Numbered from the stretch's first letter, positions 38,507 to 48,069 are shown. The stretch: DNA of 64,000 nucleotides from Paenibacillus protaetiae (GCF_004135365.1 NZ_CP035492.1:186001-250000); one strand, 5' to 3'. The notes: generated by a model not told the origin, from the sequence alone. Translations and numbers: made by a program.

Positions 38507-39391
38507 GTGATTGAACTGTTTAGGCTGTTAAGAAATAAGCGTGTCATTATGCTTATGATCGGGTTTATACTGTTCATTGCAATTATCGGCTATTCCTTTA
38601 GCGACCGTAAAGAGCTGACATGGCCTGAGAAATTTGTTGGCGATGTGTCCGGTGCCGTCCAAGAATGGTTTTACAAGCCCGCTGCTTCTATAGCGGGCTT
38701 CTTTGAGGACATTGGCAACCTGCACACCATCTACAAAGAGAACGAGCAGCTCCGGCTTACGGCAGCGGCGTACGCAAGGGATAAGGTGAATTACAATTTT
38801 GTCGAGCAGGAAAACAAGCAATTAAAAGAAGATTTGCATTTCACTGAAAGCCAAAAGAACATGTATAACTACAAATATGTAATTGCTCAGGTTATCGCGG
38901 TCAACAATGACGCTAACAGTCATACGATGGTTATTAATTTGGGTTCCAAAAACGGCATTAAAAAAGGGCAGGCAGTAACGACGGTGAAAGGCCTCGTAGG
39001 CATCGTAAGCGAAGTAAGGCCGCTAACTTCCACCGTAGCTCCTATTACCGAGCTGGATGAAACCTCACCTGAATCGAACCTGATTTCGGCTACGATTATG
39101 GGCAAGGAGAATGACTCCTTTGGTATTGTCAGCGATTACGACCATGAGAAAAACCGGCTTGTGATGACCAAAATTCCGGAGAACGACAAAATGGCTGCAG
39201 GCGATACGGTCATTACATCGGGACTTGGCAATGTTTATCCGCGCGGGCTTATTATCGGAACGGTCGAATCGAAGGAAGTCGGAGATTTTGGCTTGACGAA
39301 CACCGCCATGGTGAAGATGGCGGCTGACTTCGACCACTTGACGGATGTGTTTGTCGTGCAGATGCCGGATACGGAGGCTGCGACGGAATGA
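38507..39391 (+). CDS. mreC: MreC, rod-shape determining protein
   Basis: The 294-residue bitopic protein has one N-terminal membrane segment (about 12-31), a coiled coil (about 72-112, YKENEQLRLTAAAYARDKVN) and an extracellular beta-rich domain (YVIAQVIAVNNDANSHTMVINLGSKNGIKKGQAV). It links MreB filaments to wall synthases. It starts at GTG. Its stop overlaps the mreD start (ATGA). Confidence 0.95.
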   Translation: MIELFRLLRNKRVIMLMIGFILFIAIIGYSFSDRKELTWPEKFVGDVSGAVQEWFYKPAASIAGFFEDIGNLHTIYKENEQLRLTAAAYARDKVNYNFVEQENKQLKEDLHFTESQKNMYNYKYVIAQVIAVNNDANSHTMVINLGSKNGIKKGQAVTTVKGLVGIVSEVRPLTSTVAPITELDETSPESNLISATIMGKENDSFGIVSDYDHEKNRLVMTKIPENDKMAAGDTVITSGLGNVYPRGLIIGTVESKEVGDFGLTNTAMVKMAADFDHLTDVFVVQMPDTEAATE

Positions 39392-39912
39392 GCATCAATC
39401 GGCTGATCGGTTTTATGCTTCTGCTCTTTATTGTGGAAGGCACCATTATGCCATGGGTCATTCCGGCCGGATATACGACACGAATCGTCCCCCACTTCGT
39501 TTTTGTTGTTGTCATTTTTAGCGCGCTTTACAGTAACCGGCACCGGGCTTTGTTTCTCGGAGCCGGTTTCGGGTTGTTGCAGGATGTTGCCTATTACGGA
39601 CATATGATTGGGCCAAACCTGTTTTTTATGGGGATTCTCGGCTATTACACCGGCGTCCTGTTCGAGAACAAACGTGTTACGCTGCTGGCGGCATTGTCCG
39701 TCATCGGCATCAATTACATTTTGTATGACTCTATGATGTACGGCATTTATTTTGCATTCCGCATTACGAATGAATCGTTTGCCTGGGCGCTGATGGACCA
39801 CATATTGCCCAGCTTGTTCCTGCAGCTTGCCTTTGCTCTTCTAGTGTACGTGCCGCTCCGCAAGCATTTGGAGTCCGCCGTCAAGAAAAAACTGGATAAG
39901 GACGAACAATAA
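39388..39912 (+). CDS. mreD: MreD, rod-shape determining membrane protein
   Basis: The 174-residue polytopic protein has five or six hydrophobic segments and a basic C-terminal tail (KKKLDKDEQ). It works with MreC and RodA in side-wall elongation. It overlaps mreC by four bases, so translation is coupled. Confidence 0.93.
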   Translation: MSINRLIGFMLLLFIVEGTIMPWVIPAGYTTRIVPHFVFVVVIFSALYSNRHRALFLGAGFGLLQDVAYYGHMIGPNLFFMGILGYYTGVLFENKRVTLLAALSVIGINYILYDSMMYGIYFAFRITNESFAWALMDHILPSLFLQLAFALLVYVPLRKHLESAVKKKLDKDEQ

Positions 39913-39978
39913 GTTCGCCTTGATTAGCAGGATTTGGCCATGTGCTGCAAGAAAGGTTAATGTTGGGGAGGGGCAATT

Positions 39979-40641
39979 GTGGCCGATAAACAGCATATTA
40001 TCATCAAAGGGGTTAAAGAAGGTCTGGTGTTCCTTCTCGACGATCAATGTGAATTTTCCGCTTTGCTCGACGAGCTTCAGTACAAGCTGGAAAAAACGCA
40101 TCAGCAGCTGCTGACAGGTCCGCTTATTCATGTCCAGGTCAAACTGGGGGAAAGGCAGCTGGAAGAGGAGGATAAGGAACGCATCCGTTCTCTTATTCGT
40201 ACGCAGGGCAACTTGATGGTGCAGTCCATCGAATCGGAGACGAAAGTTAAACAATCTCCAAACCCGAATAACGGGTGGGAAATATTAACAGGTATCGTGC
40301 GTTCCGGCCAAACGATTGAACATGACGGCAATTTGCTGCTTGCGGGCGATTTGAATCCGGGCGGTACGGTGCTTTGCACGGGCGATATTTATGTGCTCGG
40401 GGCACTGCGCGGCGTGGCGCATGCTGGCTATAAAGGGCGTACTGACGTTATTATCGCCGCATCGCTTATGCGGCCGACCCAGCTTCGCATTGCCGATGTT
40501 ATCAGCAGGCCGCCGGAAGAATGGATGTCAGGCGATTCGTCGATGGAATTTGCTTTTTTAAGCGAAGGCCAGATGAAAATTGATAAAATTACGCAGCTGT
40601 ACAGGCTGCGCGGCCATTCAACTTTGTTAAAAGGGGTGTAG
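39979..40641 (+). CDS. minC: MinC, septum site inhibitor
   Basis: The 220-residue inhibitor of FtsZ assembly has an N-terminal FtsZ-interacting domain (1-90) and a C-terminal beta-helix that binds MinD (about 105-220, GNLLLAGDLNPGGTVLCTGDIYVLGALRGVAHAG). GTG at 39979 follows GGGGAGGGG. minD begins three bases after its stop. Confidence 0.95.
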   Translation: MADKQHIIIKGVKEGLVFLLDDQCEFSALLDELQYKLEKTHQQLLTGPLIHVQVKLGERQLEEEDKERIRSLIRTQGNLMVQSIESETKVKQSPNPNNGWEILTGIVRSGQTIEHDGNLLLAGDLNPGGTVLCTGDIYVLGALRGVAHAGYKGRTDVIIAASLMRPTQLRIADVISRPPEEWMSGDSSMEFAFLSEGQMKIDKITQLYRLRGHSTLLKGV

Positions 40642-40644
40642 AGC

Positions 40645-41436
40645 ATGGGGGAATCGATTGTTATCACTTCGGGCAAAGGGGGCGTCGGCAAGACGACCAC
40701 GTCGGCCAATCTAGGCACGGCGCTTGCTTTGCTGGGCAAAAAGGTATGCATGGTCGACACCGATATCGGCTTGCGCAACCTGGATGTGGTGATGGGACTT
40801 GAAAACCGCATCATTTTTGATTTGGTGGACGTCGCCGAAGGCCGCTGCCGGTTAAATCAGGCGCTGGTTAAGGATAAACGGTTTGACGAATTGTACATGC
40901 TTCCCGCTGCGCAAACGAAGGATAAGGACGACGTTAAACCGGAGCAGATCCGCGATATGATTGCGGAGCTGAAGCAGGATTTCGATTATGTCGTCATTGA
41001 CTGCCCGGCCGGGATTGAACACGGCTTCCGCAACGCGATCGCGGGCGCCGACCGCGCGATTGTGGTCACGACACCGGAAAATGCGGCGGTTCGCGATGCC
41101 GACCGTGTAATCGGTTTGCTCGAGAAAGAAAAAATCGCATCTAAAATTATCATTAACCGAATTAGGCCGAATATGGTTAAAAGCGGTGAAATGCTTGACG
41201 TGGACGAGATTTGTCAAGTTCTGGCGGTTGACCTGCTGGGCATCGTGCCGGATGATGAGAAAGTAATCAAATCGGCGAATGCCGGCGAACCGACGGTCAT
41301 GGATCCTTCTTCTCGCGCGTCGATCGCATACCGCAATATCGCAAGGCGCATCCTTGGCGATATGGTGCCGCTGATGCTGCTGGAGGAGAAGGCGGGCGCT
41401 TTCAAACGGTTCCGTAAGTTTTTGGGAATAGGATGA
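40645..41436 (+). CDS. minD: MinD, septum site ATPase
   Basis: The 263-residue ParA/MinD ATPase has deviant Walker A GKGGVGKTT near the start and a C-terminal amphipathic helix (KAGAFKRFRKFLG) for membrane binding. It carries MinC to the membrane to block polar septa. It sits directly between minC and rodA. Confidence 0.97.
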   Translation: MGESIVITSGKGGVGKTTTSANLGTALALLGKKVCMVDTDIGLRNLDVVMGLENRIIFDLVDVAEGRCRLNQALVKDKRFDELYMLPAAQTKDKDDVKPEQIRDMIAELKQDFDYVVIDCPAGIEHGFRNAIAGADRAIVVTTPENAAVRDADRVIGLLEKEKIASKIIINRIRPNMVKSGEMLDVDEICQVLAVDLLGIVPDDEKVIKSANAGEPTVMDPSSRASIAYRNIARRILGDMVPLMLLEEKAGAFKRFRKFLGIG

Positions 41437-41444
41437 TTTGAACC

Positions 41445-42593
41445 GTGCTTAACAAATTAAAAAAGCTTGATCTGGGCATCGTTATTATTTTGTTATGCCT
41501 AATGGCGATCAGCGTGCTAACCATTCATAGCGCAATTGACGGCCAAAGCGCACATTATGCGAATACGGATTTGAAAACAGCTGTTTTTTACGGCATTGGT
41601 TTCTTTTTTGCTATTTCCGCTACCATTTTCGATTACCGCATTTTGTTGAAAACATGGTATATCCTGTACGGCATCGGCATTGTTTTGCTTGTACTTGTCT
41701 TTTTTCTCGGATCGAATATTAACGGCGCGACCGGCTGGTTCCGCCTCGGGCAGCTGTCATTTCAGCCTGCGGAAGTAGTCAAGATCGTGCTGATTATTGG
41801 CGTTGCTTTTCTGCTCGGCCGAAAACAGGGCGAGAAGCTCCGTTTTGTCCAGGATATTATTCCGATCGGCGCTTTTGTATTTATCCCGTTTATGCTCGTT
41901 ATGGTTCAGCCGGACCTTGGGAATGCGATTATTTATTTGGTCATTTTGCTGGGGATGCTGTGGATTGGCAACGTCAAGTATACCCATGTGTTAATCGGCC
42001 TTACGGTTGTAGTCGCCTCCATCGTTTTGTTTGTCTCGTTATTTACGGTGTTTAACAGCAACATTAAGGAATATTTGACGGACCATCATAAAGAGCACTG
42101 GTATGCCCGGATCAATACGTTTATTGATCCCGATGAAGCGACGGCGGATGAGAAACACCAATCGCTGAACGCGCAGATTGCAATCGGATCCGGCGGCCTT
42201 CGCGGCGACGGCTATATGCAGGGCGACATGAAAAAAGGCGGCTTTATTCCGTACCCGTATTCCGACTCGATATTTGTCGTAATTGGCGAGGAATTTGGTT
42301 TTACTGGAGCTGCGGTGCTGCTGCTGCTGTATTTTTTGCTTATATACCGCATCATTGTTATTGCTTATCAATGTTATGACCGGCGAGCGTCTTACATTGT
42401 TATTGGCATCGCCTCTATGTATGTTTTTCAAATTTTCCAAAATATCGGCATGATGATCGGGCTCATGCCGATTACCGGCATTACGCTGCCGTTTATAAGC
42501 TACGGCGGCACTTCGCTGCTGCTGAATATGCTTTGTATTGGCATTGTGTTCAGCATTAAAGCCCATCAGGAAGTTTACGAGCTGGCAGACTAG
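41445..42593 (+). CDS. rodA: RodA, SEDS-family peptidoglycan glycosyltransferase
   Basis: The 382-residue protein has about ten membrane segments and SEDS signatures (GATGWFRLGQLSFQPAEVVKI, QPDLGNAIIYLVI, PITGITLPFISYGGTS). SEDS proteins polymerise lipid II with a partner class-B PBP. The minCD-mreBCD neighbourhood supports RodA rather than FtsW or SpoVE. It starts at GTG, 8 bases after minD, and a very strong terminator follows. Confidence 0.9.
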   Translation: MLNKLKKLDLGIVIILLCLMAISVLTIHSAIDGQSAHYANTDLKTAVFYGIGFFFAISATIFDYRILLKTWYILYGIGIVLLVLVFFLGSNINGATGWFRLGQLSFQPAEVVKIVLIIGVAFLLGRKQGEKLRFVQDIIPIGAFVFIPFMLVMVQPDLGNAIIYLVILLGMLWIGNVKYTHVLIGLTVVVASIVLFVSLFTVFNSNIKEYLTDHHKEHWYARINTFIDPDEATADEKHQSLNAQIAIGSGGLRGDGYMQGDMKKGGFIPYPYSDSIFVVIGEEFGFTGAAVLLLLYFLLIYRIIVIAYQCYDRRASYIVIGIASMYVFQIFQNIGMMIGLMPITGITLPFISYGGTSLLLNMLCIGIVFSIKAHQEVYELAD

Positions 42594-42617
42594 AAGCGGC
42601 TGCTTGCTGCACGCCAA

Positions 42618-42648
42618 AGAGGCGGGACCATGGTCCCGCCTCTTTTTT
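42618..42648 (+). terminator. Terminator after rodA
   Basis: A 26-base perfect palindrome from AGAGGCGGGACC to its complement, centred on CATG, then a T-run. It ends the mre-min-rodA unit. Confidence 0.92.
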
Positions 42649-42788
42649 GGTTTTCGGCTCCGACAATGAATACTTGTCTCCTTTTGTTCATAAGCATGAA
42701 GGAAAAGAACAAGCCCTTTCTTATGGCGGCCGGCCGGTAATATGGAGGCTGTATAAAGCCAAAGAGAGGAAGGGGAGGAGCATTGGTG

Positions 42789-43763
42789 ATGAATGCCAAG
42801 CAGAAAGATAAACGGCCGGATAAGACAAGCAGGCAGATTCAGCAGGAGCAGTGGTATAAACGTTATGAAGACGATAATCAGCCGCCGGATGCTCCTTATC
42901 CGGAATTTCTGTTTCCATACGAACAGCAGGAGCCGTTAAACAACAAACGTGGTCCCTATACCCATTACAATGGTTACAGCGGCCCCTATCCCCCGTCTCC
43001 ATCCGGACGATTGCCGGAACAGGAGGAGCCTGATCCGGAGCGGCTGTGGAAAGCCAATCCGAACCCTTGGCTCGGCACATGGGGGCAAGGTTCGGATCCA
43101 GGCCGTAGTCCGTTTGATCCGACCGGACCGCAGGATCCCGGCCGGATGAATGCATTCTGGCGGGGCTTCCGCTGGAAGCTTGCGGTATCCGTTATCGCTT
43201 TTGGCGCTGTTTGGGGCATGTTCCGCTATGGACCTCCTTCCATGGAGGAGGGGCGGCAATTTGTAACGGAGGCTTTGACCAAGCCGATGGATTTCTCACC
43301 GGCAGCGGCGTGGTACAAGCAGACGTTTGCCGGCGCGCCTTCGTTTATTCCGATCTTTGAACATAAAGAAGAGCCGGCACAGCTGGTAGACGGCAGTGTC
43401 AAGCTGCCCGTGGTATCTCCGTTGCCCGGCGGGGTTCTGGTAAAGACGTTCGCCGAGCAGTTGAACGGCATCGAGCTCGCCGGCACCTCCGGACAAACGG
43501 TAGGCGCCGCTCAAACGGGCAGAGTGATGCAAGTAACCGGCAGTCCAGGCAGCATGACGGTTGTCATTCAGAACGCAAGCGGCAGGACTACAATCTACGG
43601 CGAATTAGGAAAGGCCGGCGTCAAAAAAGACGACTGGGTGGAGTCCGGAGATCCGATAGGCGTTCTTCCTGCAGCCAGCGGCGATCAGCCAAGCGTTCTT
43701 TATTTTGCCGTGAAAGAAAATGACCGTTATATTGATCCGGCGGGCGTGATTCCGCTTGATTAA
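42789..43763 (+). CDS. spoIVFA: SpoIVFA-like membrane protein with degenerate M23 (LytM) domain
   Basis: The 324-residue protein has a Pro-, Gln- and Tyr-rich N-terminal cytoplasmic region (1-120), one membrane segment (about 132-150) and a LytM/M23-like domain at the end (about 210-324, GQTVGAAQTGRVMQVTGSPGSMTVVIQNASGRTTIYGEL). The zinc-binding His and Asp residues of active M23 peptidases are missing, so it should be a non-catalytic scaffold. SpoIVFA holds the pro-sigma-K protease SpoIVFB inactive, and spoIVFB follows with an 8-base overlap. ATG at 42789 lies 9 bases after GGAGGAG; the in-frame TTG at 42783 and GTG at 42786 are alternatives. Confidence 0.85.
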   Translation: MNAKQKDKRPDKTSRQIQQEQWYKRYEDDNQPPDAPYPEFLFPYEQQEPLNNKRGPYTHYNGYSGPYPPSPSGRLPEQEEPDPERLWKANPNPWLGTWGQGSDPGRSPFDPTGPQDPGRMNAFWRGFRWKLAVSVIAFGAVWGMFRYGPPSMEEGRQFVTEALTKPMDFSPAAAWYKQTFAGAPSFIPIFEHKEEPAQLVDGSVKLPVVSPLPGGVLVKTFAEQLNGIELAGTSGQTVGAAQTGRVMQVTGSPGSMTVVIQNASGRTTIYGELGKAGVKKDDWVESGDPIGVLPAASGDQPSVLYFAVKENDRYIDPAGVIPLD

Positions 43764-44637
43764 ATGGAGAGGCATCATTTGGTCTATTCATCCGTTATTC
43801 GTGCTGGTTATGGCGGCTTCCTTTCTAACCGGATACCTGGTTGAGCTTGCAACCTTATTTTTGCTGGTGCTTGTTCACGAAATCGGCCATGTCGTTGTGG
43901 CGAGGGGGCTGGACTGGAAGGTGCGGGAAGTGAAGCTGCTCCCGTTTGGCGGCGTGGCCGAAGTGGAAGACGAAGGGAGCATGCCTTCATCCGAAGAAGC
44001 TTTAGTCGCCATCGCCGGCCCGCTGCAAAATGTATGGATGGGCGCTGCGGCCTGGCTGCTCGGCAGGCTGGGCTGGTGGGACGACGGATGGGCGCATTAC
44101 GTCGTCAATGCCAATCTGATGATTGGCTGTTTTAATCTGCTGCCGATTTATCCGCTGGACGGCGGGAAATTGCTTCGCGCCCTGCTCAGCAAGTGGCTGA
44201 CCTACTATTCCATGATGATCTGGACGTCGCGCATAAGCCTCGCGTTAAGCGCTTTGATGCTGCTTGCTTCCTTTGCACCGCTTATTTGGCAAGGGCAGGG
44301 CATGCAGCTCAATCTGCTGGCGATAGCCCTTTTCTTGTGGCTGACGAATTGGAGTTATTACCGCCACATACCGTTTTTGTTTTTCCGGTTTTTGATGCAT
44401 CGGGACCGGGTCGCTTTGGACCGCCTGCAGCACGGCACGAAAGCGCGGCCGATTATGGCGAGCGGCAGGCACTCCCTGCTGCATGTAGCCAAGCAGTTTT
44501 GGCGCGACCGGTATCATTATATTTATTTGAGAAGTTCCACTGGCGTGGAGCAGGTTCTTCCCGAGCAGCAAATCGTGGAGCGGATCTTGAGCGAACGCAA
44601 TCCGCACAGGCCGATGATGGAGCTGTTTTTGCCTTAG
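43756..44637 (+). CDS. spoIVFB: SpoIVFB, site-2 (M50) intramembrane metalloprotease
   Basis: The 293-residue protein has several membrane segments with the zinc motif HEIGH at about residue 41 and the third ligand in NLLPIYPLDGG at about 135. A C-terminal soluble region resembles a CBS-like domain (SLLHVAKQFWRDRYHYIYLRSS). In sporulation the family cleaves pro-sigma-K in the outer forespore membrane. It begins at TTG inside the end of spoIVFA, which favours coupled, equal production of both partners. Confidence 0.92.
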   Translation: MIKWRGIIWSIHPLFVLVMAASFLTGYLVELATLFLLVLVHEIGHVVVARGLDWKVREVKLLPFGGVAEVEDEGSMPSSEEALVAIAGPLQNVWMGAAAWLLGRLGWWDDGWAHYVVNANLMIGCFNLLPIYPLDGGKLLRALLSKWLTYYSMMIWTSRISLALSALMLLASFAPLIWQGQGMQLNLLAIALFLWLTNWSYYRHIPFLFFRFLMHRDRVALDRLQHGTKARPIMASGRHSLLHVAKQFWRDRYHYIYLRSSTGVEQVLPEQQIVERILSERNPHRPMMELFLP

Positions 44638-44736
44638 AAGCGATGGCGGGTTGAACTTTTGCATGTACATGTTCATGCATGACGGCCCCCTTTTATGATA
44701 AAATGGACGAAAACGGCAGGCGGGTGAGGACACGGG

Positions 44737-45979
44737 ATGAAGCAAATGTTCATGCATGGAGACGGGGAGCTGCTGCAGACGGCGGTACTGGACAATGGCA
44801 AGCTGGTTGAATTTAGCATGGAACGTTCGGAGAACAGCAGCCTGGTCGGAAATGTATACAAAGGCAAAGTCATTAACGTGCTGCCTGGCATGCAGGCGGC
44901 TTTTGTAGATATCGGCTTGTCCAAAAACGCTTTTCTGTATGTGGATGAGCTTCTGCATCCCCATTTGGAGAAGCAGCCTGAGCGGAAGCCGGCCATTGCG
45001 GATCTTGTGAAGCCTGGCCAGGAAATTCTCGTGCAGATTATGAAGGAACCCATCGGAGGCAAAGGCGCCAGGGTCACGACCCATTTTGCGCTGCCGGGGC
45101 GTTTCCTTGTATTTATGCCGACGGCCGATTATGTCGGCGTATCCAAAAAAATAAGCACGGAGCAGGAACGGACAAGGCTGCGGCTGTTGGGCGAACAGCT
45201 TCGGCAAAACGAGGAAGGTCTCATCCTCCGCACGGCGACGGAAGGCGCGTCCGCTTCGGAGCTGGAAGCGGACGTCCTGCAGCTCCGCGAGCAGTGGAGC
45301 CGCATTCTTGCGGGGCGGCTGCGGCATCCGCGCCGGCTGAAGTTCATCGCGAAGCCAATCTGATGCGGCGTATTGTGCGCGACAGCATGAGTGCCGATAT
45401 GAACGAAGTATGGATTGATGATCCGGGCAGGCATGAAACGATGAAGAATCTGCTGGAAGAAATTACGCCGCCGCTGGCGGAACGCCTTCGGCTGTATGAT
45501 AACCGCGAGAGCGAAAGCTTGTTCCAGGCTTACGGCATTGCCGCCCAGGTGAACGAAGCTTTTCAATCCAGCATACGGCTGCCGAGCGGGGCAGTCTAAT
45601 ATGGGACGAGACGGAAGCGCTGACGGTCATAGATGTGAACACAGGCAAGTTTACCGGGAGCCGGAATCTGGAAGATACCGTTTACCGGACCAATATGGAG
45701 GCGGCGGACGAGATTGCCCGTCTGCTCCGCGTACGCGATGTCGGCGGCATTGTCATTATTGATTTTATCGACATGGAGCTGGAAGCCCACCGCGACAGCG
45801 TGCTGCAGCGGCTGGAGGAATGGGCAAGGCAGGACCGGACCAAATGCGCCGTCATCGGGTGGACAAGGCTGGGGCTGCTGGAGCTGACGCGAAAAAAAGC
45901 GCGTGAAACATCCGTCCGGTTGCTGACGGAGGTATGCGCCGTTTGCGGAGGGACAGGCAGGCTGCAAAAATCGCTTTAG
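44737..45979 (+). pseudogene. rng: Ribonuclease G (RNase E/G family), two frameshifts as sequenced (probably intact)
   Basis: The three frames encode consecutive parts of one RNase E/G protein: an S1-like domain (NVYKGKVINVLPGMQAAFVDIGL), then the catalytic core (WDETEALTVIDVNTGKF, VIIDFIDME) and a short Cys pair (CAVCGGTG). Adding one G at the runs 45312-45315 and 45588-45591 gives a continuous 414-residue protein. RNase G processes rRNA and mRNA. B. subtilis lacks this family, but it often sits just before rplU, as here. ATG at 44737 lies 10 bases after GGTGAGGA. I regard both breaks as sequencing errors. Confidence 0.88.
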
Positions 45980-45987
45980 AACTTATG

Positions 45988-46016
45988 TTGAATAATTAGG
46001 CTGCTTATGTTAAACT
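45988..46016 (+). promoter_or_regulatory. Possible sigma-A promoter for rplU-prp-rpmA
   Basis: TTGAAT, a 17-base spacer and TAAACT (4 of 6 each), in the gap between rng and rplU. Confidence 0.4.
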
Positions 46017-46059
46017 AATCGGGTATATGTTCTGAGTAATTTATTGCTCGGCGCTATAT

Positions 46060-46145
46060 GTTAACCGCTCCGATCAGGTTTAAGCGCGGACGAGTCCGCC
46101 ACCTGCATTAGGCGAGTCTTCGACTATAAGGAGGTGCAATGAGCA
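46060..46145 (+). promoter_or_regulatory. Candidate L21 leader RNA
   Basis: The leader before rplU is GC-rich and can pair CACCT (46100-46104) with AGGTG (46132-46136), covering the Shine-Dalgarno AAGGAGG, with a small AGTC/GACT hairpin between. Firmicutes often carry an L21 leader here for feedback control by L21. Match to that family is by position and by eye only. Confidence 0.45.
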
Positions 46146-46457
46146 ATGTACGCAATTATTGAAACTGGCGGCAAACAGTACAAAGTTCAGGAAGGCGATG
46201 TGATCTACATCGAGAAACTGGACGTTAATGCAGGAGAAAGCGTGACTTTCGACCGCGTTCTGGCTGTATCCAAAGACAATGGTCTCGTGACTGGTACTCC
46301 TGTCGTTTCCGGCGCTACCGTTTCCGGTAAAGTTGAGAAACAAGGCAGAGGCCAAAAGATCGTTGTTTACAAATACAAACCAAAGAAAAACTACGCGCGC
46401 AAGCAAGGTCATCGTCAACCGTACACGAAAGTAACGATCGAGAAAATCCAAGCGTAA
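46146..46457 (+). CDS. rplU: 50S ribosomal protein L21
   Basis: The 103-residue protein begins [18 protein letters not shown] and ends KVTIEKIQA, with the Lys/Arg-rich [19 protein letters not shown] segment typical of L21, which binds 23S rRNA. It heads the rplU-prp-rpmA operon, the same order as in B. subtilis. Confidence 0.98.
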   Translation: MYAIIETGGKQYKVQEGDVIYIEKLDVNAGESVTFDRVLAVSKDNGLVTGTPVVSGATVSGKVEKQGRGQKIVVYKYKPKKNYARKQGHRQPYTKVTIEKIQA

Positions 46458-46470
46458 GGCGAGGGTTCTC

Positions 46471-46809
46471 ATGATTACAGTTACTATTGTACGGCGAGCG
46501 GCTGACAGGCGGATCGTATCATTTGCTGTCGAAGGGCATGCACAATATGCGAAGCCGGGCAAAGACATTGTCTGCGCCGGCGTGTCGGCCATTACGGTTG
46601 GCACCGTCAACGCTATCGAGGCGTTAGCGGGCGTGCAGCTTCCCGCAGCGATGAAAAGCGGCTGGTTGTCCTCGGACATTCCGGAGCAAGCGGATCAAGC
46701 CGCTGAGGAGAAGCTGCAGCTGCAGCTCGAATCGATGGTAGTTATGCTGGATACCATTGCACAATCCTACGGCAAACATGTCGTAATCCAGGAACAACTT
46801 CTGAAATAA
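46471..46809 (+). CDS. prp: Prp, cysteine protease that processes L27
   Basis: The 112-residue protein has the family catalytic His in VEGHAQYA and Cys in [13 protein letters not shown]. Prp (YsxB) removes the N-terminal extension of L27 in Firmicutes, a step needed for ribosome function. It lies between rplU and rpmA, and the L27 encoded next has that extension. Confidence 0.95.
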   Translation: MITVTIVRRAADRRIVSFAVEGHAQYAKPGKDIVCAGVSAITVGTVNAIEALAGVQLPAAMKSGWLSSDIPEQADQAAEEKLQLQLESMVVMLDTIAQSYGKHVVIQEQLLK

Positions 46810-46822
46810 GGAGGGACAAACG

Positions 46823-47134
46823 ATGTTGAAATTGGATCTTCAGCTTTTTGCATCCAAAAAGGGTGTAGGTTCCACAAAAAACGGACGCGACAGCGAATCG
46901 AAACGTCTTGGCGCTAAACGTGCCGACGGCCAAGTGGCTACAGCGGGCAGCATTCTCGTACGTCAACGCGGTACGAAAATCCACCCAGGCAATAACGTAG
47001 GTATTGGTAAAGACGACACGCTCTTCGCGAAAGTGGAAGGTGTTGTCAAATTCGAACGTTGGGGACGCGACCGCAAAAAAGTGAGCGTATACCCTGTAGC
47101 AGCTGCTCCTGTAGCTGCAGCAGTCGAAGTTTAA
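46823..47134 (+). CDS. rpmA: 50S ribosomal protein L27, with cleavable N-terminal extension
   Basis: The 103-residue protein has MLKLDLQLF before [18 protein letters not shown]. Prp cuts after Phe9 to expose the N-terminus that reaches the peptidyl transferase centre. The C-terminus is Ala/Val-rich. A strong AAGGAGG site precedes the ATG and a terminator follows. Confidence 0.98.
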   Translation: MLKLDLQLFASKKGVGSTKNGRDSESKRLGAKRADGQVATAGSILVRQRGTKIHPGNNVGIGKDDTLFAKVEGVVKFERWGRDRKKVSVYPVAAAPVAAAVEV

Positions 47135-47146
47135 TAACAGCCAATG

Positions 47147-47180
47147 TGCCCCGACCTGCATGACAGGCCGGGGCATTTTT
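47147..47180 (+). terminator. Terminator after rpmA
   Basis: TGCCCCG-A-CCTG with CAGG-C-CGGGGCA (one internal mismatch), 5-base loop and five Ts. Confidence 0.82.
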
Positions 47181-47318
47181 GCTTATACAGCGATTTGGCT
47201 TGCCGGGCATCATGGCAGCAAAAAATAACGAAGCATAATTAACCTTTTCTTGGCAAGTTTCTCATCCATCATGATATACTAAGTAGGTTGGGATTATAGG
47301 GGAAAGTAGGTTCGATTC

Positions 47319-48056
47319 ATGAATCGCTTGCAATTGGCGAAACGGCTGGCGGCAATGTCTGTTGTGCTTCCGGCAGCTGCCTCGTTTATATGGGAGGAAC
47401 TGCTTTGGCTGCATGCGCTTGCTTTGTTATGGCTTGCAGGTGCGGCGATATGCTGGATTGGAATTGAACGCAAACATCATTCCGGGCAAATGAGGCGGAC
47501 CATACATACGCTGCAGGCTGCCTCCAATCGGACGTTAAATCATCACCGCCATGACTGGATGAATGATCTTCAAGTGCTATACGGGTATATTCGCATGCAA
47601 AAGCCGGATAAAATGGTGGAATGCGTGGAGAAAATAAAAGATAGAATGGCCGAAGAAAGCCGGATCGCCAAACTGGGCGAACCGGCGCTGATCCATTACA
47701 TTCAATCGTTTCGCACACTGACTAATGCCGTACAGCTTCGTGTTGAAATTGCTGAAGGCGTTCATCTGACAGAACTGCCTGTCGATAGTTCAGGCATTTC
47801 AGAATCGTTAATCGAAATTATGAATGCATACCGGTTTGCGGCGGCGCCTGCGCTCGGTGAACCGGCTGTGCTTACAATGAAGCTGTCCATGGATGATCAC
47901 GCGTTATACGCGGCGTTTTATTACCAGGGAGAGCTGACAAGCGAACAACGTTTCGCAAGCAAAATAAATCAGCAGTTGGAAGGCGCGCCTTTGCGGCCGG
48001 TGGAAGCCGGACAGCCCTATGGAAATATGCTGCTGAGGGCAGAATGGCGAGCTTGA
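47319..48056 (+). CDS. spo0B: Spo0B-like sporulation phosphotransferase with N-terminal membrane segments
   Basis: The 245-residue protein has two hydrophobic segments (about 9-25 and 28-48), a short basic linker, then a helical-hairpin phosphotransfer region with [21 protein letters not shown], where a His before DWMN is the phosphorylation site (His30 in B. subtilis). The C-terminal half is a degenerate kinase-like domain. Spo0B relays phosphate from Spo0F to Spo0A at the start of sporulation. The B. subtilis protein is soluble and shorter (192 residues); the extra membrane part here would tether it. obg follows, as in B. subtilis. Confidence 0.87.
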   Translation: MNRLQLAKRLAAMSVVLPAAASFIWEELLWLHALALLWLAGAAICWIGIERKHHSGQMRRTIHTLQAASNRTLNHHRHDWMNDLQVLYGYIRMQKPDKMVECVEKIKDRMAEESRIAKLGEPALIHYIQSFRTLTNAVQLRVEIAEGVHLTELPVDSSGISESLIEIMNAYRFAAAPALGEPAVLTMKLSMDDHALYAAFYYQGELTSEQRFASKINQQLEGAPLRPVEAGQPYGNMLLRAEWRA

Positions 48057-48069
48057 ACGGGGGACATCA

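Noticed and set aside
45312-45591. Programmed frameshifting in rng
   Set aside because: The sites are plain G-runs without slippery heptamers or downstream structure, and the same kind of break occurs in unrelated genes in this window.
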